Source: Ophiostoma sp. CBS 140.51
Taxonomy: Eukaryota; Ascomycota; Sordariomycetes; Ophiostomatales; Ophiostomataceae
DNA: 64,000 bases
Assembly: GCA_029298735.1 (NCBI GenBank)
Contig: JANSLP010000007.1
Coordinates: 186,001 to 250,000 of the forward strand
Direction of reading: 5' to 3'
Position numbers and translations under genes: made by a program. Position 1 is the stretch's first letter. Every line of letters begins with the position of its first letter. The notes beneath the pieces were generated by a model that did no database searches, was not told where the DNA came from, and worked only from the letters and a program-made list of their open reading frames with translations. Below, piece after piece: positions 1 through 11,157 of this stretch.

Positions 1-978
1 CCACGTCTAGACTGGAAGCACTTGAAGGCACAAAACTTTGGCTGGTCAGGCTGTGAGGCTGGACCACAATAAACGGGGCATATATGCAACACCAAGTACG
101 GTGGCACATAGCACGGTGCCGACTGGCCGGGCTAAACCCTGTCTAAACGGCTGCTCCGTAGCAGCATATGGTCAAAATAGCGGCCGGCTTGCCCTACGAT
201 GCGACACCAGAGACGTGTGCTGAGAACAAACAATATATACGATCTACTCCCGCTATAGCAATGTGAAAAGACGTAAAATACAAGAAACACTTTTTTGCGT
301 GAAGTGAAGTGGCAAAACAACAGAAACACCCCCCTGGTTCATAGCAAGCGTCTCCTGTTATCCAAGATTGTTGAAAGCTCCATAGAATCATGCCCAGCAG
401 TATGAAAGCGAATGTATAAGTGAAAAAAGCAATAATAACAGAAAAACAGAAACCCATCGTCTCCTAAACGTCCTCGTAATGCATATATAAGTGTATCTGT
501 GTGTTGTGTGTTGCCATGTAATGCGTGAACAAAAAGAAATAACCAAACGCGCGTCGCAGGTTTCGCTAGAAAATATATGCCCCTCTTCCCATGCGCCATA
601 TAACAAATGCAGTGAAAGAAACAGCAAATAAAGAAAAGAAGAAGATAACAACAAAAGCCAGCCTTGTATCGTGTGTAGTTCTAAACGTCGTAAGCTGTGG
701 GATCCAGTTTATGTCATGCACATGCAAGCATGCATGCCCACTTGCCGAAAATGTCCAAGTGCAGCTTTGGGGGAGAAGGATGGTGAAAGTGGATTCCCTG
801 GGTTTTGTTGGGAGAATCGATTCGGTTGCAGGATGAGATCACTGCCGATTCTCAAGAAACAAGCTTTTTTCAACAAAACTCTGTTCCGTATTTTGTAATC
901 AAGTACGTTGAGAGACGGAAAAGACAGAACGTCGATGCTTGCCGAGGGTGGTGCAATACCGAACTGAAGGGGTTAACT
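1..978. other. Gene-free flank downstream of the CHY/RING gene
   Basis: This is the left edge of the window. It contains only short, uncharacteristic open frames with no coding bias or recognisable motif. The part next to position 979 should include the 3' UTR of the minus-strand CHY/RING gene. I see no RNA gene or repeat here. Confidence 0.5.
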
Positions 979-3385
979 CTATCGGTGCCCAAAGAGTTGG
1001 ATTTGCTCTTCCTCGTCATCATCATCTTCATCATCGTCTTCTTCTTCATTGTTTTCGTCATCTTCATCCTCATCATCTTCTTCTCCCTCTTCGTCGTCGT
1101 CGGCGTCAGAGTCATCCTTCTTGCCGCCGCCAAAATATGGGCTGACTTTGCGGCCTGCCCACGACAGGGCTGCACGACGATCAAATAGACCAAGAATGTC
1201 GCCATCCTCCATGTCGGATGATTGACGGTAGTCGTCCTCGTCGCCCTCTAACTGGAAACCCTCCTCCGTGTAGCCGGGAGGCGCAGTAGCGAGAACAGGT
1301 GCCCGCGTAGGAGACGTCATAAAGGCAGGCGAGGCGGATCGGAAAGACATCAATGGCGGTGATCGAGGGTGGGTAAGGGGGATGCCGCTATCTGAGCGTG
1401 GACTTGATGACAATGGCGGTGATGGGAGGGACGGGGCCGGTAGTAGTGCGTTGTGGGCTGGCACCAAGAGAGGGCCAAAGGCTGAGTTGCTATCGTTGGC
1501 TGCATGTCCAACTGCACCAGAAACGGCTTCGGCTTCGGCCGCGGTAGCTTCCGCCTCGTCGACGGCACCCTGCCCGTTGTGCGTTACAGGTGGGTTGAGG
1601 AGAAGAAGTTCGACGGTGTTGTAGGAGAGGCAGACCTCACATCGTAGACCACCCCAATGGTATGTAGTAGATGTCTTGGCCTCACAGTCGTTGCACAGGA
1701 TGACGGCACGCGTGTTGGCGTACTCCTCGGGCATCGGCTGTTCCTCTAGATGCTTGTCGAGTCGGCGGAACATACTTTCCATGTTCTCGACGCTCTTGTT
1801 GCAAATGGGGCATTTGTACGACCGCTTGATGTACTCAGCACGGCAGTCGTCGTGGATCATGTGCCCACACTTCATGGTGACGACCTTCTTGTGCGTCGTG
1901 AAAATGTACTCTCCGCAGATGGGACAGTCGCAGTCCATGACACCCTCTCGGCAGCGGTGCGACTCTTCCTGGTTAATGGCAATGCACGAGCCACATTTCT
2001 AAGCACACGGTTAGAGAGAGACAATATATAGAACGAAAAGTAACAATAAAAATTGGCAAGCTTACCTTGCAGTGGAAAAAGTCTTTGCCCAGGCCTTCGC
2101 CTACACGACAGATACCGCAATCATTGCAGTGGTAAATGCTCTTGTCCGGGTCATCGTTCCACAGCTTGCAAATGTTGCAGTAGTAACGGGCAGCCGACTC
2201 GCCGCACTTAGTACACACATCACCGGCCCGTTGCGCATGGCCGCAGAGCATGCACAGCATGTTCTTGGTATTGCGTCGTGGCAGCGTGTGCTCTTCCGCG
2301 TCGTTGTGGCAAAGCCGACAGGTGTACCATCGCTCACATGTAAAGCATTGCAGCTTCACGTTCCGACGATAATGCTCACAGCCCAGCAGCTGTCTACCCT
2401 CCTCGTCGCGCGCAATACCGTCGCTACCAGGCGTATTGGTTGTGTCAGGAACATAGGTTGGCCGGATGTCGTCTTCGGTCAAAGTAAAGGTGCGTGTCTG
2501 CGGTGGTGGCGTTCCATGGGAGTATGCAGCATGCCAAAACTTGAGAGATTCGAGCGGGCCATGTGCCGCCGGCTCTTCATCCTGAATCGTGGCTGCGGTG
2601 GCCGGCGGGCTCGATGGCGTCATGGGACGCAGGGGAGCCGTCTTCCTTGAGCGTTTGTAGCTCTCCATCAACATGCTGTGCATCATTCTTGCCTTGTCTT
2701 CGGCCGCAATGTCGCGTGACTGCACCGCCAGGATGCGCCGCCGCAAGGCCTGCATGCCGTCATCTTCAGGCAGCTCCATGTTCCCGTAGAAGCCCGTCGG
2801 GAGGGAGGCCGGAACACCCAAATCGAGCGCTCCATCGCCGCCTCCAACTCCATGTTCTCCGTCCGCCAGGCTTAATCGTCCAAAAGGGTCTTCGAGTCCG
2901 ATCTCGGCGGCATTGCTCCGTCGGTGTGGCTGCTGTCCCTGCGGTGCCGAAGTCGAGAGTGCAGCCATGGTGGCACTGGATCCGGGTGCAAGATGGTCTT
3001 CATGTTCTTGTTCCAGCTGTGTCTGCAGCGATGTCGTGCGGACGTGCCGAGGGAATGTATTTCGAGAGACAAGAGAGGGCATGGAACGTGTGGCGTCGGA
3101 AGCGTTAGAGGGACTCGAGGTAAAGGAGCGGGCGGAAGCGAACAATCGTGACAAACCAGAAGGCCCTTGAGTAAGTTCTGTGTCGTTTAAGGCGCTGGCA
3201 GCCTGCTGCCCGTCTTGTGTCGGCCCGGAAGTCTCATCGTCGTCGAATGCCGACGAATCGAGGGCGGACGGGGCAGAGGGCTGGTCAAGCGGCGTTTCGG
3301 GCCCGGGGGAGTTGAAATTGGATGAGAGGCGGCGGGCTTGGCGCAAGACGGGATTGATGATAAAGTCAGGAACAAGAGAGGGCAT
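979..3385 (-). CDS. CHY zinc finger / RING-H2 E3 ubiquitin ligase (Pirh2/RCHY1-like)
   Basis: This encodes a predicted 779-residue E3 ubiquitin ligase of the CHY-CTCHY-RING family. Exon 1 is 3385-2066 and exon 2 is 1998-979. The 67-bp GT-AG intron (2065-1999) is phase 0 and joins FHCK to KCGSC inside a zinc-binding segment, which strongly supports the splice. The order is a long Ser/Pro-rich, probably disordered N-terminus (1-330), the CHY finger starting at GCEHY (about 335-410), the Cys/His-rich CTCHY segment (to about 460), then a RING-H2 with C465, C468, C484, H486, H489, C492, C503 and C506. A further CxxC pair region follows. The last 50 residues are almost all Asp and Glu. The family transfers ubiquitin from an E2 to substrates; substrates here are unknown. 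Human and plant relatives are about 260-300 residues, so both tails are fungal additions. The start is the first ATG after an upstream stretch without family similarity. Confidence 0.9.
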
Positions 3386-6300
3386 CGGACCAAAAAAGGA
3401 CGAGAAAATTACAAATGTCGTTGACGATGTTTTGTTGACAACAAAATGGCGGGGCGCGTGATGTCTGCTATGACGAGGAGCGAAGGTCAGTGGTCGATTC
3501 ACAGGCCCAAGGTGGCCAAGTCGATAGAGGATGAGTGTTGAGTAATAAAGAGCCGAAGAGAGAGGCGTTGAGCACAAGACGAAGACGTTGGCATGATTTG
3601 TTCAGAGTTGAGAGTCGCACGAGATCCAACGGGAGCAGGAATCGTGAGCATGGGCAGGCGATCCATATGGCACGGTACCAGAAAAGGCAGTGGCCAAAAG
3701 GCGAAGGAACAGGGGTTGGGGCGGACGGAACAGTGGGGTGTCTGGACTTCTGTGGGGCAGTCGAGCGTGAAGTGTCCGGCTGCACGTGCCTAGCACTTAA
3801 AGGCACTTTAGATGGCAGGAACGGTTCTGTCATTCTGCCACTGACCGTGTGGCCTTGGCGCTGTGCTGACCGCCTTCAGCGCTCCTGCCGCAAACAGTGT
3901 AAAAGCAGACAGTGCGCTGACAATGGTGACTTTTGGCGAGAGTTTAAAATCACGAACATCAGATCACCACATATTCTTCGGCCAGCCCCTGGACGATGGC
4001 ATGACTACAGACAACGCAAAATTTAATACGACCGGAACGGAAGCCACCATCTGTCAACCCCAAAACCCCGTTTTATGGCTCTCACATTCTCGTCCAAAGC
4101 TCTCCAATTGCAAGATATAGCTCCATCCAACCTCTCTTCAGCAATAACATCTATGTCTGAAGAATGCGAGCATAGTCTCGACAACGGGCGACAACATACG
4201 GTCGGGATGGGTAAGATACGATGTAAGATATAAGAAGCCCTGGTTTCACCATTGTCAGCGGAAAAGGCTTTCTGTCAAACCTCAGGACCAGCCACACCTA
4301 AAAGGCACCGACGTATCACGTCGTACTCTGAACGCTCCTGCCCATTGAAACCTCGAGAGATGTGCCAGGGTCTATAAAACAAAACGGGTGTAGATTTTCG
4401 AACAATTGGGCCCATGGCAAGGCTTACGTTGCCGACCGCGTATCCCAGGCCCAAAACTGTGAAGTGTCGACGGGAGGCCGATCAGCTGTGCTAGGGTGCG
4501 GCAGTCTCAGCAGTTTCTCCAGAGCTAACATGCGGCAATCGCACTCGAGTCTGGGTCTGGCCAGGCCATGGTCCAATTTAATGGTTCACATCGCGTTCAT
4601 CACGGACAATGTCTTGGCAGCCCGGCTGTCCGTTCTTGCCAGTCCGTGATTTTCCACCCGATGCTACCTCAGTGACACTATCAACACACAGCTCGTCGTG
4701 GTTCCCTGTTTGGTCGGGACTGTGCAAGCAGGCAGGTCGACAGGAGACAGGGCTCTTTCCTTGCTTCTCGTCTGTGTACGGAAAACACAATCACCACAAA
4801 CAAGAAACGGAAGGAGCATCGTTCAGTACTTATTTTAATGGCAGTGGAGTCCAAAAGGGGCGCTGTCTTGGTTCCTGGACGACCAATGCAGCTAGAGCAG
4901 CTAACAAGGCAGGCTCGCGGGGTGGAAACAGCCCCTGACACCGTCGCTATTGATTTTTCGATCCGATATTTGCTTCTTTTTCTCACTCGTTTTCGGCAAC
5001 CCTTTTTTTAAAAAACGAGGCCGTTTCCAAGACACATCTTCCGATTGACGCGTGTATTGTAAGGTGTCTACTCAATAACGGATCCCATTTGAGCAGGTGT
5101 CGTCAACAGACAGACCAAGATCCCTAAGAGCCTCACCGCGCCATGGCTGTCTTCTGTAGCACGCTGTGCTATTTCATATATCTTACTCGTGGGGGTGCCT
5201 CTTCAGCCGGGACATGCCCTTGAGTCGATAAACAAGGCACTATCAAATTCTCCCCTTTCATAAACCCGTTCTCAAACGCACAGATATTGGCACGCCGGAA
5301 TGGCTTCGCCAATACTTTGTCGTTCGGCGAGGCACTGTCGTTCGTCCCTTCTTTTCTTGTCTTCCCCTGTCGTTGCTTCTTTCCTGCTCAGTCCCTTTTT
5401 TCTCTGTTCCCAATTGAGCCCATGTGGGTCCTGCCCTCTGCGAAACTAACACTTGTCTCTTTCGCTGCGCTTCAGCTCTCCTGCATCGACCCACACTAGA
5501 AGGAAGCTTCACACTGAAGATTGCATGTGATTGGCCTGCCCGACCACAGCGATCCCCGAGATCCCAGAAGGGCTGGCTGGTTTTCTGTTTTCTGAACCTG
5601 GCCGGGCCCTGAATCACCCCTGCCGCACACAGCCCACCACCATGGCCAGCAACTGACGGGTCCTGGATGCAGGCGAACAGGATGCCAGCCCGGTTTTTAC
5701 GCGTTGTCCTGGGCACCAAGAGCGCTAGAAATAGCGTGCTGGGTCCACGGTACAGGGAAGGTCCCAGGCGCGCTTTCGGCGACTTCTGGCGTCTTTTGGC
5801 GTCTATTTTTACGGTTGTTGCGCATCGCTCCTGCAGCTTTCCCCCAAATTCTCGGGCGCCCACAGCCAGTTCGGGCAATACGAAAAGGACACCTGTTGGC
5901 CAGTCCGCTAGTCCCACTCACACATGCCCCCATCCCTTTTTCACGTTTGCTCTTGCCTTGCTGTTTTACGCGGCGCGCGCGCAAGCAAGCAGTAGCTCCC
6001 TCCCTTTCTTTGCCGCTTCAGAACGACAGAATCGATATTGTTCACCACTATTCTGCCTCTCTGCTCGCACTGCACGCCACAACGGCACACCCCTCTCACC
6101 CCGTGTCATTTTTTATCACGACGCCTTAATTGTAAAATTGTTTAATCCGCGTTGTTTCGATAATTTTGACATTGGTCCCTTTTATTTTGAAAACGTTCTG
6201 CTCTTTGCCAGTCGCTGCTTCCTGCAACTCCCTATTTGACATCATCAGCCCTTCGTCCTTTCCTTTCCTGTGGGACTTTCGATGCTCTCCTGTGTAAACT

Positions 6301-6747
6301 AGGAGCTCCTTCCTTCTGAACCTCCCTCTCCCTTCCCCCTTGCGCCACCCACGCCGCTACCTCCTTTTTGGTTCTATCCTTAAACGTGTTTTTAACTTCA
6401 TAATCATTTTTCTCTTTCCCCTACCTCGTTCCGTTTCTCATTGCGAGAAGCACCCCTTTTCCTTTTCATCTCCCCTTCTTTGACCTTCACGGCCATCTTC
6501 TTTTGATTCTTTCATTCGTTTAATTCTTGTTCTGGTTATTTTTCTTCTTACCTCGTGTCCTCCCACGGGGCCCTTTTTTCTTTCTTACCTTCTCCATTTT
6601 CTTTTCCTCCCTCCTACCCCCTCCCCTCCGTCGATCGCACCACTGCGAGGAGGTTTCCATCCCGTTTCTTCTCTCCGACTTGCTCGACATCATCCTTTCC
6701 TCGCCTCCCAATCGACTCGAGCTTCTCCAACCACGTTCTCGAACACG
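3386..6747. promoter_or_regulatory. 3.4-kb divergent intergenic region with CT-rich PMT2 leader
   Basis: This gap separates the heads of the CHY/RING gene (-) and PMT2 (+), so it should hold both promoters. No open frame within it looks coding. From about 6240 to 6747 the plus strand is conspicuously pyrimidine-rich, as is usual just upstream of fungal start codons, and it probably forms the promoter-proximal region and 5' UTR of PMT2. I could not assign a TATA box or a factor site with confidence. Confidence 0.5.
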
Positions 6748-9392
6748 ATGGCCGGAAACAAGGCCGCTGCGGCGGCATCCGGCGCCCAGCCCTCCAACAC
6801 AGACACGCTCCGTCAACGTACGGCAGCTGTCGACCCGGCCGTCACGCACCCGGCCGTGGTTGAGGTTGACAACAAGAAGAACGTCAAGAAGGTCCAGTCG
6901 CCTTCCACCCTGCAGCTGATTGAGGAGTGGGAGGTCGTCTGGGCCCCTATGATCTTCACGGCCATTGCCTTCTTTACGCGCCTGTACAAGATCGGTCTCT
7001 CGAATATCGTCACCTGGGACGAGGCACAGCAAGTTCCCCCCTTTGGCTTCCTTCGTTTACTTTTGTTCCCCTGGCCAATTCATTGCCCGTGGCTGCATCG
7101 GAAAACGCCAATCAATTGCTGTTCGGATGTGCCCAGCATAGCGAAGAGGACAGAGTTTGCTAACCTCCTATTTTCTTGTTCCACAGCTTTGGCAAGTTCG
7201 GATCGCACTACCTCCAGCGCACTTTCTACTTCGACGTGCACCCTCCCCTCGGCAAGCTTCTTGTCGGTCTGTCCGGCTACATCGCCGGCTACAATGGCAG
7301 CTTCGAGTTTAAGTCTGGCGAGACCTACCCGCCTGAGATTGACTTCTGGACCATGCGCGCCTTCAACGCCATGTTCGGCATCTTCCTCGTCCCCATGGCC
7401 TAGTATGTCGCCCAAGCCACGGTACCCCAGTGCACAAGGATAATGGGAGTGTCTCGTTTTGCTAACCACTGGATGCACAGCTTCACCGCCCGCGAGCTGA
7501 ACTTCTCGCGCCCTGCTGTCTGGCTCGTTACCCTCATGATTCTCTGCGAGAACAGCTACACCACGATCTCCCGTACGCCTCGCCTAACCTCGCTTACCCG
7601 GCCCTCTCTCCCCTAGGCGCATGACAATACTAATGCAATACCCCCTTATAGGCTTCATCCTCCTCGACTCTATGCTCCTCTGCGGCACTGTGTCGACGGT
7701 TCTGTGCTGGGCCAAGTTCCACCGCACCCAGAACAAGAGCTTCAGCCCGGAGTGGTTCTTCTGGCTGACTATGACTGGTCTCAGCATCGGCTGCGTCACC
7801 AGTGTCAAGCTTGTCGGTCTCTTCGTGACTGCCATGGTTGGCTTGTACACTGTTGAGGACCTGTGGAACAAGTTTGGCGACATCAAGATGAAGCCGGTAC
7901 GTACTACACCCAGAAATGCATTTTAAGTGCCTGTGATGTGCTTTATGGCACGGTGTACCATTGCAGAATCTAACTGACTTCTTTGCAGGCTGTCCTCGTT
8001 GCTCACGTTGCTGCCAGAGTTGGTGGTCTCATTGTCCTGCCCTTCATTGTCTACCTTGCCAGCTTCTACGTCCACTTCGCCGTCCTTACCAAAACCGGTC
8101 CCGGCGATGCCCAGATGAGCTCCCTCTTCCAGGCCAACCTTGAGGGTACCGAGGTCGGCCAGAACAGCCCTCTTGAGCTTGCCTACGGCTCGCGCGTCAC
8201 CCTGAAGAACATGGGCTACGGTGGTGGTCTTCTCCACTCTCACGTCCAGACTTACCCTGAGGGCTCTGGCCAGCAGCAGATCACCTGTTACCACCACAAG
8301 GATGCGAACAACGACTGGTTCTTCTACCCGACCCGTGAGGAGCCCAACTGGGAGAGCGACGAGGAGCCCAAATTTATCAGCGATAACACCGTTGTCCGCC
8401 TCATCCATGCCCAGACCGGCCGCAACCTGCACTCGCACGAGATCTCTGCCCCCGTCACCAAGGCCGACAAGGAAGTTTCTTGCTACGGCAACCTGACTGT
8501 CGGCGACGCTAAGGACTACTGGAAGATTGAGGTTCTTGACGACGTTGCGTCGCGCGACCGGTCCAAGATCCGCACACTGACCACCTCGTTCCGCCTCAAG
8601 CACACCGTGATGGGCTGCTACCTCCGCGCCGGCAACACCAACCTTCCTCAGTGGGGTTTCAGACAGATTGAGGTTACGTGCGCCAAGGACACGAGCCCGA
8701 GAGATGCCTACACGCACTGGAACGTCGAGGCCCACTGGAACGAGAAGCTGCCTGCTGGCAACCCGGGCGTCTACAAGTCGCCCTTCTTCCGCGACTTTGT
8801 CCACCTGAACGTTGCCATGATGACCAGCAACAACGCCCTGGTCCCCGACCCGGACAAGCAGGACGACCTTGCCTCGCAGTGGTGGCAGTGGCCCATCCTG
8901 AACGTGGGTCTGCGCATGTGCGGCTGGGATGATAAAATTGTCAAGTACTTCCTGCTCGGCAACCCCCTCGTCTACTGGGGCTCGACCGCCGGCCTGGGTG
9001 TCTTTGCCGCCCTTGTTGCATGGTACGCCATCCGGTGGCAACGCGGCTACACCGAACTGTCTCAGGACGACATTGACCACATCCACTACGCCGGTATCTA
9101 CCCTGTTATCGGCTGGTTCCTCCACTACCTGCCTTTCGTCATCATGGCTCGTGTCACCTACGTGCACCACTACTACCCGGCTCTGTACTTTGCGGTGCTC
9201 ACCTTCGGCTTCCTTGCCGACTGGTTCCTGAAGAACCGTGCTGCGGCGATTCGCTACACGTCGTTCAGCATCCTATACGCCGCCACGATCGGCCTGTACA
9301 TCTACTTCATCCCCATTTGCTGGGGTATGGTCGGCCCCAACGCCCAGTACAGCTACATGAAGTGGTTCGACACCTGGAGAATGTCGGACTAA
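6748..9392 (+). CDS. PMT2: Dolichyl-phosphate-mannose--protein O-mannosyltransferase, PMT2 subfamily
   Basis: This ER membrane glycosyltransferase moves mannose from dolichyl-phosphate to Ser/Thr of secretory proteins, normally as a heterodimer with a PMT1-type partner. There are five exons: 6748-7028, 7187-7402, 7481-7572, 7652-7896 and 7989-9392, giving 745 residues. The first splice rebuilds the family motif WDEAHFGKFG (W90-D91-E92), where the acidic pair in the first lumenal loop is catalytically important in the family. DVHPPLGK and GYNGSFEFKSG follow, the latter typical of the PMT2 branch. MIR repeats occupy roughly 310-510, and a multi-pass hydrophobic region runs to the C-terminus, ending TWRMSD. 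Intron 1 uses a GC donor (listed separately); the others are GT-AG (78, 79 and 92 bp). Length matches the family. The ATG at 6748 is the first one in frame with the hydrophilic N-terminal tail. Confidence 0.95.
7029..7186 (+). other. PMT2: GC-AG intron 1 of PMT2
   Basis: The exon ends GAGGCACA and the intron opens GCAAGT, ending CCACAG before CTTTGGC. Only this junction restores the conserved His-Phe-Gly-Lys-Phe-Gly sequence in frame (phase 2). The nearest GT, four bases downstream, would break both frame and motif. GCAAGT is the known consensus form of rare GC donors. Confidence 0.85.
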
Positions 9393-10251
9393 ACGGTTTC
9401 GGCATGATAAATCTTCCTCATTCTCATGAGAAAACTTAACACGGATACACTGGGCGTACCATGCACACTTGGACTGTCTGTGATATCACGAATTGCCTTC
9501 TTCATCCTCCATCATGCCAGCATGACGGCTTGATGAATAGGAAACCCGCTTATGGAAAATAATGTCACGCAGGCGGAAAAACGCAAAAACACGAAAACCC
9601 CACCGCTACACAAATGAAGAGATGGATAGAGGGTTGACTGTAGCTTTCATTAAAGAGACGGGGGCCTCAGGCGGGAGTTCTGGCTACACTTTTTTGGGAT
9701 TATCATTACGCGGAAGCTACAAGAGATGATGTTTTCTCTTTGTGTCTTCTTTTCCTTTTTACTCTCTTTTCTTCTCCCCTATTTTCTCTAAACACCAAAA
9801 ACAACACACAACACCCACACCCATCCGGCACATGTCTGCCGAATTACTATGTAATACAATACGATTTCTTTTTTCTTTTGTTACTTCCCTTTTTTTCTTT
9901 TTTCATGTTTTTCAGTTGCAAGCATTTCATCTTTTTGGTTTACTTTAGAAAGCTATAGCAGCAGACAAACAACGGCATCGAATACAAGCAAAATTATCTA
10001 TAACCAGACGAAGTAGAAAGACAATTGCCAGCATGTTCAAAGTGTGCATACCAACGTAAATTCAATGTAAAAAACAGAACTTGTTGTATGCTAAAAGGGC
10101 CTATGGATGATAAACATGATATCGTGGTAATGCAAAACGGGTGCAGTAAAGGGACAAAATGTACAGTGTAGCAGTGATAGGTCGGTGACGAGAGTGTATA
10201 AAAGAGCACAACGCATGCATTGTGATTAATCAACTAGGGAGTTTCCCTCCT
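9393..10251. other. Convergent 3' region between PMT2 and the Rab gene
   Basis: Stop codons of PMT2 (+) and the Rab gene (-) face each other across this gap, so it should contain both 3' UTRs. The stretch from about 9720 to 9960 is strongly T-rich on the plus strand. No gene is visible. Confidence 0.5.
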
Positions 10252-11157
10252 TCAACAGCAGCCACTGGACTTGCCATAGGCACCGTTGTCAAGGCGCAGC
10301 GGCCGGCCCCCGCCTGCAGAAGCCTTTGCCGCAGCCGCAGCCGCACCAGGGCCCTTGACGCCTGATCGCCGGTCGTTAAGATCGTACCGGCCGGCCTGTA
10401 TGTTGTGGTAAATGCGGTCGGCCACGCGCAAGAAGGCGTGCTCGACGTTCTCGCCGCTCTTGGCGCTCGTTTCGACGTATTCGAGCACACCGTTGCGCTG
10501 CGCCCACTCCTCGGCCTCCTCGCGGGTCACTTGCCGTTGGTTGCCCTCGCCCTCGGCGCCCGAACTGTCAGTCGACGCCAGATCGGCCTTATTACCCACG
10601 AGCACGACCACAATGTCCGGGTCGGCAATCTGGCGCAGGTCATCAAGCCAGTCCTTGACGTGCAAGAACGTCTGCTTGCGGGACAAATCAAACACCAGAA
10701 GCGCGCCCGAAGCACCGCGGAAGTAGGACCGGGTAACGGACTTGTAGGTCTCCTGGCCGGCGGTATCCCAGAGCGAGAGCTTCATGTGTTTTTGCGGCTC
10801 GGCCGGCTTAGCGCGAGGCGGGTCAGGGAGGCCGCCGTCGAGGGTGCTGGCTGATATTGTGGACGGAACGGGGGCGCCGGAGGAGTTTAAGGAGGTAGGG
10901 GTGGATGTGCCGGGTGTTGTTGCAGAGGAGGATGCTGTCGGTTGTGTAGCTGTTGCTGCCGGAAGATAGGCACGGCTGTGTGGCGGTCCAACGGGCACGA
11001 TGCGGCTGCCAAACTCAACGCCAATGGTGACGTCGTGGTGGGTGACAAATCGGCCCTCGCAAAGGCGAATGGTCAGACTGCTTTTACCACAGCCCGAGTC
11101 GCCGATGCAGACCAGTTTGGCAATGTAGTCCCATTGCGGCGGCGGGGACGACGACAT
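10252..11157 (-). CDS. Rab-family small GTPase (Rab2/4/14 group, Ypt4-like) with an internal insertion
   Basis: This is a single-exon, 301-residue Rab-type GTPase, a membrane-trafficking switch. Visible G motifs are the P-loop GDSGCGKS (19-26), switch I Thr44 in HHDVTIGVEFG, WDTAGQE (130-136), NKAD (189-192) and ETSAK (229-233). The protein ends in Cys-Cys, the usual geranylgeranylation site that anchors Rabs to membranes. The opening QWDYIAKLVCIGDSGCGKS and SYFRGASGALLVFD resemble the Rab2/4/14 branch; I infer a role in endosomal or recycling traffic. Typical Rabs are about 200-220 residues. Here a Ser/Thr/Pro/Ala-rich stretch of about 65 residues (57-121) separates strand beta-2 from the beta-3 segment leading to DTAG. 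It stays in frame with no obvious intron, so it is probably translated. A Gly/Ala-rich tail precedes the Cys pair. Confidence 0.9.
   Translation of the reverse strand: MSSSPPPQWDYIAKLVCIGDSGCGKSSLTIRLCEGRFVTHHDVTIGVEFGSRIVPVGPPHSRAYLPAATATQPTASSSATTPGTSTPTSLNSSGAPVPSTISASTLDGGLPDPPRAKPAEPQKHMKLSLWDTAGQETYKSVTRSYFRGASGALLVFDLSRKQTFLHVKDWLDDLRQIADPDIVVVLVGNKADLASTDSSGAEGEGNQRQVTREEAEEWAQRNGVLEYVETSAKSGENVEHAFLRVADRIYHNIQAGRYDLNDRRSGVKGPGAAAAAAKASAGGGRPLRLDNGAYGKSSGCC

Noticed and set aside
7923..9170. 415-codon minus-strand frame opposite PMT2
   Set aside because: It is a shadow of the PMT2 last exon, caused by its strong G/C third-position bias.
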